This document shows positions 30,311 through 35,861 of a DNA stretch of 35,861 bases, piece by piece. A program made the position numbers and the translations under genes. Every line of letters starts with the position of its first letter. Positions within the stretch are counted from its first letter, which is position 1. The DNA is from a bacterium (GTDB lineage: Bacteria; Planctomycetota; J058; JAJDCP01). Location: positions 1 to 35,861 of the forward strand of contig JAUIEM010000040.1 in the NCBI GenBank assembly GCA_030428695.1. The letters are read 5' to 3'. A model generated the notes under the pieces. That model was not told where the DNA came from. It searched no databases and was given only the letters and a program-made list of their open reading frames with translations.

Positions 30311-31309
30311 TCAGAAGCGTCGGTAGAGGCGCGTGACACCTTCGCTCGACGCACGCAGGTGGCCGGTCTCCGCCTCGAAGCCCGGGAACTTCGCGTCGAT
30401 CTCGTCGAGGAGCTTCCGGAGCTTCCGCAGGAGCTCCTCGTCCTCGCCCTTGAGACGCCGGGTCTCGGGCCAGTACCTGGCGTCGGGCATGTCGTAGACC
30501 GACGGACGGTACTTCTCCTCCGTCGCCTCGTACTCCGCGTACAGCTTCTGGCGCTGCTCGAGGAGGGTTCGCGCATCGGACATCAGGCCCATCAGCGGCG
30601 CGTTCTTCTCGATCGCCAGCGCGCGCTTGTAGGCGGCCCGGGTTCCGACCACGAGCCGGATCTGGGCGATCATGATCCGGTCCCAGGCCTCGGCCCGCGC
30701 GGAGGCCTCCGCTTCCCCGACGGCCGCGTTCTTGAGTTCGACCTCCATGTAGTTCGGGAAGCCGCGGCACGACCACGGCAGCATGCTCCCGTAGTCGACC
30801 CGCTTCGCCTCCGCCACCGCGCTCGTCGCCGCCGTGCCCGAGAGCAGCACGCCCGCCTGCTGGGCCGCAGCGCTGGCCAGCCCCGAGGCGGTCAGGAGGT
30901 TGCCGATCAGCTGGGGCGCGCCGGAGCCGAGGATGCCGACGAACATCGAGCTGAGATCCGCCCCGCGTGAGGCGCTGCTGACACAGCTCGCGATCGCCTT
31001 GGCGGCGAGGTCGGGATAGGCACGGGCCGCCTTCGCCAGGTTGCTGCCGCCCCGCGCGAGCTTCGACAGGGTCTTCGAGGCCTTGAGGGTCTTGGAGATG
31101 GTCGATGCGAGGCCCGCCGTGGCGGCGGTGACCGCGGCCTCGACGCCGATGGCCTGGAAGCCGCCGGAGCAGTCGGCGATCTGCAGCACCCTGCTCGCCG
31201 TCGAACGGTACAGGACCGCGACCTGGCGGTAGTTCAGCGTCGCCTTGAGGGCGGACGCCTGGTTCCTCTCGATCCCCTTGATCACTGCCTCGAGCTGTTG
31301 GCTACCCAT
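30311..31309 (-). CDS. Ala-rich protein of unknown function
   Basis: 332 residues from the ATG at 31309 with GAGGAGA just upstream. The upstream in-frame ATG at 31348 lacks a ribosome site. Residues about 50-165 are rich in Ala, Gly, Ser and Leu with short hydrophobic helices (AAVTAATAGLASTISKTL, FVGILGSGAPQLIGNLLTAS) that could insert in a membrane or form a bundle. Residues about 195-330 are charged and helical (MSDARTLLEQRQKLYAEYEA). Four Cys are scattered through the first two-thirds. No signal peptide was seen. The central stretch is faintly like secreted effectors or pore-forming helices, but there is no recognised motif. The gene lies between the FlaR-like and kinase genes on the same strand, with its own gaps on both sides. 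Confidence 0.7.
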   Translation of the reverse strand: MGSQQLEAVIKGIERNQASALKATLNYRQVAVLYRSTASRVLQIADCSGGFQAIGVEAAVTAATAGLASTISKTLKASKTLSKLARGGSNLAKAARAYPDLAAKAIASCVSSASRGADLSSMFVGILGSGAPQLIGNLLTASGLASAAAQQAGVLLSGTAATSAVAEAKRVDYGSMLPWSCRGFPNYMEVELKNAAVGEAEASARAEAWDRIMIAQIRLVVGTRAAYKRALAIEKNAPLMGLMSDARTLLEQRQKLYAEYEATEEKYRPSVYDMPDARYWPETRRLKGEDEELLRKLRKLLDEIDAKFPGFEAETGHLRASSEGVTRLYRRF

Positions 31310-31435
31310 CACGTCTCCTCTGTCCGGGTGGGAGCGTACAGACCACATTCCGTGCCGGGGAGGAAGACCGGCCGGGGCCGCGGCGCGAAGCGGTGGGCGT
31401 CAAGTCGTAAACGGGGCGTTACGGTCCGCCGCGGC

Positions 31436-31960
31436 TCACAGCCCCGCGCGCAGGATCCGTCGGTAGCTCGCCACATCGCGGACGAGGCGCAGCGCGCGGG
31501 GATGGCGCGCGGCCTCGGCGAGCAGCTTCCGGCGCCGTCGCAGGTGGATGTGCAGCAGCGAACGGTAGAGGTGGACCGTGTAGCCGAGGCTGCGCTCGCG
31601 GCAGCCCGCGGGCAGCTCCGGGCGCGGGCCCCGGCCGATGCCCTGGAGCTGACGCTTGGTCACCCACCAGAAGTGGCGCCACAGCGGGAAGTCGATGAAG
31701 ACGATCGCGTCCGCGCGCGCGAACCGCTGCATGATACACGCGTCCGGGCCGAAACCGTCGATGATCCAACGGTCCGTGGCCTCGACCTCGGCGAGGATGC
31801 GGTGGACCTCGTCGAGCGGACGACGCCGCCAGAAAGGCAGCAGGCGCACGGCGTCGACGAAGGTCAGCGGCAGGTCGTAGCGCTCTGCGAGCCGGCGGGA
31901 GAGGACGGACTTCCCGCCGCCACAGTTGCCGATGATCGCGATGCGCTGTGGGCTGCCCAA
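31436..31960 (-). CDS. P-loop NTPase of the adenylate kinase-like / FlaR (topology modulation) family
   Basis: 174 residues from the TTG at 31960, which has GGGAGG 8 nt upstream and gives the usual family start just before the nucleotide-binding strand. An ATG at 31999 is an alternative with a poor ribosome site. The Walker A motif is GNCGGGKS, followed by an Asp/Val-rich strand (LTFVDAVRLLPFW), the DRWIIDGFG strand, and DAIVFIDFPLWRHFWWVTKR with an Asp and basic lid residues. This matches the small kinase-like proteins annotated as DNA topology modulation protein FlaR or AAA_17/18. They probably phosphorylate a small molecule, and the substrate is unknown. Divergent from the helicase operon. 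Confidence 0.82.
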   Translation of the reverse strand: MGSPQRIAIIGNCGGGKSVLSRRLAERYDLPLTFVDAVRLLPFWRRRPLDEVHRILAEVEATDRWIIDGFGPDACIMQRFARADAIVFIDFPLWRHFWWVTKRQLQGIGRGPRPELPAGCRERSLGYTVHLYRSLLHIHLRRRRKLLAEAARHPRALRLVRDVASYRRILRAGL

Positions 31961-32034
31961 CGCGCGTGCCTCCCGGGACGTCGGAGTCCCTGCGATCATA
32001 CACGAAGAGCGGCGCGATCTTCGACGCGGGAAAC

Positions 32035-32057
32035 TTGACGGGGGTGGGGGGTAGCAT
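32035..32057 (+). promoter_or_regulatory. Promoter-like element, TTGACG box and TAG box with 11-nt spacer
   Basis: TTGACGGGGGT begins at 32035 and GTAGCAT ends at 32057. Matches the element at 24039-24061 in both boxes, the G-run and the spacing. It lies 39 nt before the TTG start of the helicase gene. Confidence 0.4.
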
Positions 32058-32096
32058 GGCTCTACGTGGGAATGATCCCGCGCGAGGTCCGGTCCC

Positions 32097-34985
32097 TTGT
32101 TCCATCCCCTGCAGCGTCGCTTCCGCGCCGAATCGCTGATCAGGCTACGCAGCGCCGACGAGAGCCGGCGCACGGTCGCCGCCCAGCGCTCCGGGCGGCT
32201 CGACGCCAACCCGCACCAGATCGACGCGGTCGTCTTCGCCCTGCGGCGCATCCCCGAGGGCGGGTGCATCCTCGCCGACGAGGTCGGCCTCGGCAAGACC
32301 ATCGAGGCCGGGCTGGTCATCGCCCAGCTGCGGGCCGAGGGCGCGCGGCGGGTGCTGGTCATCACGCCGAAGTCCCTGCTCGGCCAGTGGCGCGACGAGC
32401 TGTTCAGCCTGTTCGGCATCTCCGCCCGGCCCGAGAGCGCGGGGCTCGAGGGGACGGGGGTCTTCCTGGTCACGCGCGACTTCGCGGGGGGGCCGCGGGG
32501 GGCCGAGGCGCTCGCCGGGGTGCCGGCCTTCGACCTGTGCGTGATCGACGAGGCGCACGAGATCTTCGCCGGGGTCTACAAGCGCTTCGACCGCGCGGGG
32601 AACTACCGGGAAGAGCACGACAAGGCGCTGATGGCGGGTCGCGTGCGCGAGGTGCTGCAGGGCACGCCGATGCTTCTCCTGACGGCGACGCCGATCCAGA
32701 ACTCCCTCGCCGAGCTGTGGGGGCTCGCCCAGTGGGTCGAGCCCAGCGGGGCGCTGCTCGGCGACCTGCCGACCTTCCGGGCGATGTTCTGCGGCGGCGA
32801 CGACCGGCAGCTCGCCCGGGGCCAGGAGGATGAGCTGCGGGCGCGGGTCGCCCAGATCTGCCAGCGCACCCTGCGCCGGCAGGCCCAGCCCTTCATGAAG
32901 AAACCCTTCGTCGGCCGGCGCACCAAGCTGTTCGAGTACGCGATGCGGCCCGCCGAGCGCGAGCTCTACGAGGACGTGACGGGCTACCTGCTCGAGCCGG
33001 GCATCTGCGCCTTCCGGGGGAACTACCGCCGGCTCCTGCTCATCGGCTTCCACCGCCGCATGGCGAGCTCGCTGCGGGCCCTCGCCGCCAGCCTCGACGG
33101 GGTCGCGGCCCGGCTCGAGGGCATGCTCGAGGGGCGCGATTCCTCCGCCGAGACCGCCGAGCGCTGGCTGTCCGACCTCGAAGAGGACGGAACCGGGCCG
33201 AGCGACAGCGACGAGGGCCCCGGGCCGCCGCCGGAGAAGATCGCCGCCGAGCTCGAGCGCGTCCGCTCGTACGCCGCGCGGGCCCGCGACCTGCCCGGGG
33301 ACGGGAAGATCGAGGCGCTGGTGCGGGCGGTGCGGCTGACCCTCGAGCGGGGCGGGCGGCTGGTGATCTTCACCGAGTCGCTCGCGACCCAGGACTACAT
33401 CCGCGAAGAGCTGCTCGCCCGCGCGCTCGTCAGCGACGGCGACGTCACCCTGTTCCGCGGCACGAACACCGGGCCCCGGGTCGACGAGGCGCTCGCGCGC
33501 TGGCGGGAAGAGCGGGCCGACGGCGAGCCCCTGCCGCCGAAGGAGGTGCAGATCCGGCTCGCGCTGGTCGCCGAGTTCGCGCGCCGCTCGCGGATCTTCA
33601 TCGCGACCGAGGCCGGGGCGAAGGGCCTGAACCTGCAGTGCGCCGACACCCTGATCAACTACGACCTGCCGTGGAACCCGCAGCGCATCGAGCAGCGCAT
33701 CGGCCGCATCCACCGCTACGGGCAGACCACCGACGTGACCGTGGTCAACTTCATCGCCCGGGGGAACGAGGCCCAGCGGCTGACCTTCGAGATCCTCAGC
33801 CAGAAGGTCGACCTGTTCGGGACGGTGCTCGACGCCTCGGACCAGATCCTCTACGAGCCGGGGCACGAGGCCCCCGAGCCCCTGGCCGGCGCCCTCGGCA
33901 GCAACTTCGAGGCGGAGCTGCGGAAGATCTACGAGAACGCCCGCAGCGCCGCCGAGATCGAGGCGGAGCTGCGGCGCCTGCGCGAGCGCACCGCCGCCGA
34001 GCGCTCGAGCTTCGAGGCGACCCACCAGCGCACGGCGCACGTGATCGAGAGCCGCTTCGACGCGCAGGTGCAGCGGGTGTTCCGGCAGATCGAGGCCGGC
34101 CTGCCACAGGCGCTCGCGGCCCTCGACCGCGACCTCGAGCAGGTGCTGGCGGGCTACCTCGAGGCGCTCGGGGTCGGCTGCGAGCGGGAGGCCGCCGACG
34201 AAGGGGCCCGCCTGCGCATCGCCGCGCACCCCCGGCTGCCCGAAGCCTGCCGCGAGGGCCTCGAGGTGCTGGTCGGCGACGCCCGGGGCCGCGAGGGGCA
34301 GCCCCTGCATCTCGGCCATCCGCTGATCGAGGCGGCGGTCGCCGAGGCCCGCGAGGCGACCGCGCGGCCGTTCAAGCTGCGCATCGCGACCGACGACGAG
34401 GCGCTGCGCGGGCGCTCCGGACAGCTGCGCCTGGTCCGCATCCGCCACCGCGGCTTCGAGACCGTCGAGCACGTGCTGCCGATCGCGGTGCTCGACGGCG
34501 ACGGCGCGGGTGGGGTCGAGCTCGGCGAGACGGTGCTCGGCGGCAGTCTCGAGGATGTCGAGGCGCTGCCGGCGTCCGACCTGGACGAGGAAGACCTCGA
34601 CGACGCGGTCGAGGAGCTGTTGTTCCGCGCCCAGGATGCGGTCGCCGACCGCGAGCATCTGCGCTTCTCGCAGGCTCTCGCGCGGGTCGAGACCGGGCTC
34701 GAAGACCGGCTGCTCCTGCTGCGGCGCCAGCGGCTCGAGCTCGCCGACAAGCACGCCGAGGCGGTCGCGAAGTTCGAACAGGCGATCGGCGCCGAGGCGC
34801 GCACCCGGGTCGAGCGCCGCATGGCCAAGCTCGAGGCCCGGCTGACGGCCCTGGACGAGCGCATCGAGCGGCTCGACACGCGGGCCGATCCGGCCTATCT
34901 GCGCCAGATCGAGCGGGTGCGCGAGCGGCGCTACCGGGCGCCGACCGTGGAAACGCTGGTCGACGCCGCGTTCCAGCTGGCATGA
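32097..34985 (+). CDS. SNF2/RapA-type helicase-like ATPase
   Basis: 962 residues. The only plausible start is the TTG at 32097, since a stop lies at 32073 in this frame and no ATG precedes the conserved part. Motif Q region NPHQIDAVV (about 38-46), Walker A DEVGLGKT (61-68), DEAH box VIDEAHE (151-154), motif III TATPIQN (196 on), helicase C half with ATEAGAKGLNLQCADT, and motif VI QRIEQRIGRIHRYGQ (about 529-543). Together they make a complete SNF2-type motor, closest in style to RapA and the DISARM protein DrmD. An acidic insertion (about 355-385) and a long C-terminal coiled-coil tail (from about 620) follow. The motor would translocate on double-stranded DNA. It sits just upstream of an SbcD-like nuclease gene, which implies joint action in repair or defence. 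Confidence 0.92.
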   Translation: MFHPLQRRFRAESLIRLRSADESRRTVAAQRSGRLDANPHQIDAVVFALRRIPEGGCILADEVGLGKTIEAGLVIAQLRAEGARRVLVITPKSLLGQWRDELFSLFGISARPESAGLEGTGVFLVTRDFAGGPRGAEALAGVPAFDLCVIDEAHEIFAGVYKRFDRAGNYREEHDKALMAGRVREVLQGTPMLLLTATPIQNSLAELWGLAQWVEPSGALLGDLPTFRAMFCGGDDRQLARGQEDELRARVAQICQRTLRRQAQPFMKKPFVGRRTKLFEYAMRPAERELYEDVTGYLLEPGICAFRGNYRRLLLIGFHRRMASSLRALAASLDGVAARLEGMLEGRDSSAETAERWLSDLEEDGTGPSDSDEGPGPPPEKIAAELERVRSYAARARDLPGDGKIEALVRAVRLTLERGGRLVIFTESLATQDYIREELLARALVSDGDVTLFRGTNTGPRVDEALARWREERADGEPLPPKEVQIRLALVAEFARRSRIFIATEAGAKGLNLQCADTLINYDLPWNPQRIEQRIGRIHRYGQTTDVTVVNFIARGNEAQRLTFEILSQKVDLFGTVLDASDQILYEPGHEAPEPLAGALGSNFEAELRKIYENARSAAEIEAELRRLRERTAAERSSFEATHQRTAHVIESRFDAQVQRVFRQIEAGLPQALAALDRDLEQVLAGYLEALGVGCEREAADEGARLRIAAHPRLPEACREGLEVLVGDARGREGQPLHLGHPLIEAAVAEAREATARPFKLRIATDDEALRGRSGQLRLVRIRHRGFETVEHVLPIAVLDGDGAGGVELGETVLGGSLEDVEALPASDLDEEDLDDAVEELLFRAQDAVADREHLRFSQALARVETGLEDRLLLLRRQRLELADKHAEAVAKFEQAIGAEARTRVERRMAKLEARLTALDERIERLDTRADPAYLRQIERVRERRYRAPTVETLVDAAFQLA

Positions 34986-34996
34986 CGGGGGACGAT

Positions 34997-35861
34997 GTGG
35001 CACTGAAGATCCTGCACACCGCGGACTGGCATCTCGGCCGGCCCTTCGCCTCGTTCGCCGAGGCGGACCGCAAGAAGCTGATGCGCGCCCGGCTGACGGT
35101 GGTCGAGCGCATCCTGCTCGGGGTGGCCGAGGCCAACCGCGTCGACGCGGTGCTGTGCGCCGGCGACCTGTTCGACGAGCCGCGGCCGGACAAGATCTGG
35201 TGGCAGGGGCTGCGCGACATCCTCCAGCGCACCGAGCCGACCCGGCCGATCTTCCTCCTGCCCGGCAACCACGACCCCCTGACCGAGCAGTCCGTGTTCG
35301 GGCCGCGCTCGGCCTTCCGCCGCGATCTGCCCCGCTGGGTGCACGTCGTCGACCGCGACGACTTCGAGGTCGAGCTCTCCGAGGACGCTGTGCTGTATGC
35401 GGTGCCCTGCCGCAGCCAGGCGGGCGAGTCCGACCTCGCCCTGCGCTTGCCCGACCGCAAAGCGGGGGACGAGCGCATCCGCATCGGCATGGTGCACGGC
35501 CAGACCTTCGACATCGAGGGCTACCAGACCAACTTCCCGATCGCCCGCGACGCGCCGGTGCGGCGGGGCCTCGACTACCTCGCGATCGGCGACACCCACG
35601 AGCACCGCCTGGTGCCCGAGGACGGGCCGGTGCCGATGGTCTACCCCTCGACCCCGGAGCAGTGCACCTTCGGCGAGAAGAACACCGGGCTGGTCGTGCT
35701 CGTCTTCTTCCGCCGTGATCCGCGAGACCGCGACAAGGCGATCCGCAGTCTGATCGACGCGGCCGCGGACGAGGGGCTCTCCGGGCTCGAGATCGAGGCC
35801 ACGGGCGCTACCGCCTTCGTGGTCCGAGGAGTGAGCCCGGGACAGGACTCGACGATCGATC
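34997..35861 (+). CDS. sbcD: SbcD-like DNA exonuclease, metallophosphoesterase subunit (3' end outside window)
   Basis: The GTG at 34997 has GGGGG 5 nt upstream and gives the family start 'MALKILHTADWHLGR'. An ATG at 34982 overlapping the helicase stop (ATGA) is the alternative. Motifs of Mre11/SbcD are present in order: ADWHLG, GDLFDEP, GNHDP, MVHGQT, GDTHEH. All metal ligands are therefore there. Such enzymes trim DNA ends together with the SbcC ATPase, whose gene would be expected just downstream. The frame stays open to the right edge, so the protein is incomplete. After about residue 235 (VVLVFF) the sequence no longer looks like the usual SbcD capping domain. Confidence 0.88.
   Translation, partial: MALKILHTADWHLGRPFASFAEADRKKLMRARLTVVERILLGVAEANRVDAVLCAGDLFDEPRPDKIWWQGLRDILQRTEPTRPIFLLPGNHDPLTEQSVFGPRSAFRRDLPRWVHVVDRDDFEVELSEDAVLYAVPCRSQAGESDLALRLPDRKAGDERIRIGMVHGQTFDIEGYQTNFPIARDAPVRRGLDYLAIGDTHEHRLVPEDGPVPMVYPSTPEQCTFGEKNTGLVVLVFFRRDPRDRDKAIRSLIDAAADEGLSGLEIEATGATAFVVRGVSPGQDSTID

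Noticed and set aside
30070..30576. Minus-strand open frame reaching into the AT-rich gap before the hybrid kinase
   Set aside because: Mostly a wrong-frame reading of the Ala-rich gene, with Arg/Ser shadow composition; the part in the gap has no ribosome site.
32145..35003. 952-codon minus-strand open frame opposite the helicase
   Set aside because: Helicase motifs are complete on the plus strand; the opposite frame is a shadow.

Overview
The window is very GC-rich DNA (well over 65% by eye) packed with genes. Its features fit a free-living Gram-negative bacterium: two lipoprotein signal peptides, a bacteriophytochrome, a large PAS-rich hybrid kinase, an Uma2-type gene remnant and frequent GTG/TTG starts. 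Planctomycetota or Myxococcota are the best guesses. No rRNA or other taxonomic marker is present, so this is inference. I saw no tRNA, rRNA, CRISPR array or intact insertion sequence.

Layout. (1) 1-943: C-terminal end of a TPR-type protein, convergent with the next operon. (2) 930-8378, minus strand: a tightly overlapping seven-gene operon for an envelope assembly. It encodes a multi-pass membrane protein, two paralogous lipoproteins, two single-pass proteins with a TolR/ExbD-like Asp-containing membrane helix, a secreted protein, and a membrane-anchored protein whose C-terminus looks like a beta-propeller. I know no described system with this gene set, and it is the best candidate here for something new. 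(3) 8476-9327: aroD, whose extra C-terminus looks like a decayed AroE N-terminal domain. (4) 9437-9760: Uma2-family remnant. (5) 9773-16558, minus strand: a 1187-residue unknown protein carrying a 66-bp tandem repeat, a low-molecular-weight tyrosine phosphatase, and two paralogous membrane proteins, one of them internally deleted. (6) 16559-17340: a gene-free stretch of hexamer and heptamer repeats and hairpins. (7) 17341-17586: small acidic/basic protein. (8) 17834-20155: AI-2E-family membrane protein with a long extra C-terminal domain. (9) 20322-23142: bphO-bphP, a biliverdin-producing heme oxygenase and a red/far-red sensor kinase. (10) 23333-25785: secreted small protein, zinc-ribbon protein and a metallophosphoesterase with a membrane insertion. 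(11) 26045-31960, minus strand: five-PAS hybrid histidine kinase, unknown Ala-rich protein, FlaR-like P-loop NTPase. (12) 32097 to the right edge: SNF2/RapA-type helicase followed by an SbcD-like nuclease, a DNA-repair or defence pair.

Putative promoters were found by eye at 8409-8437 (minus), 17774-17802 and 20256-20284, all with 17-nt spacers. Two nearly identical elements lie at 24039-24061 and 32035-32057; they share a TTGACG box only 11 nt from a TAG box and may mark a distinct promoter class.
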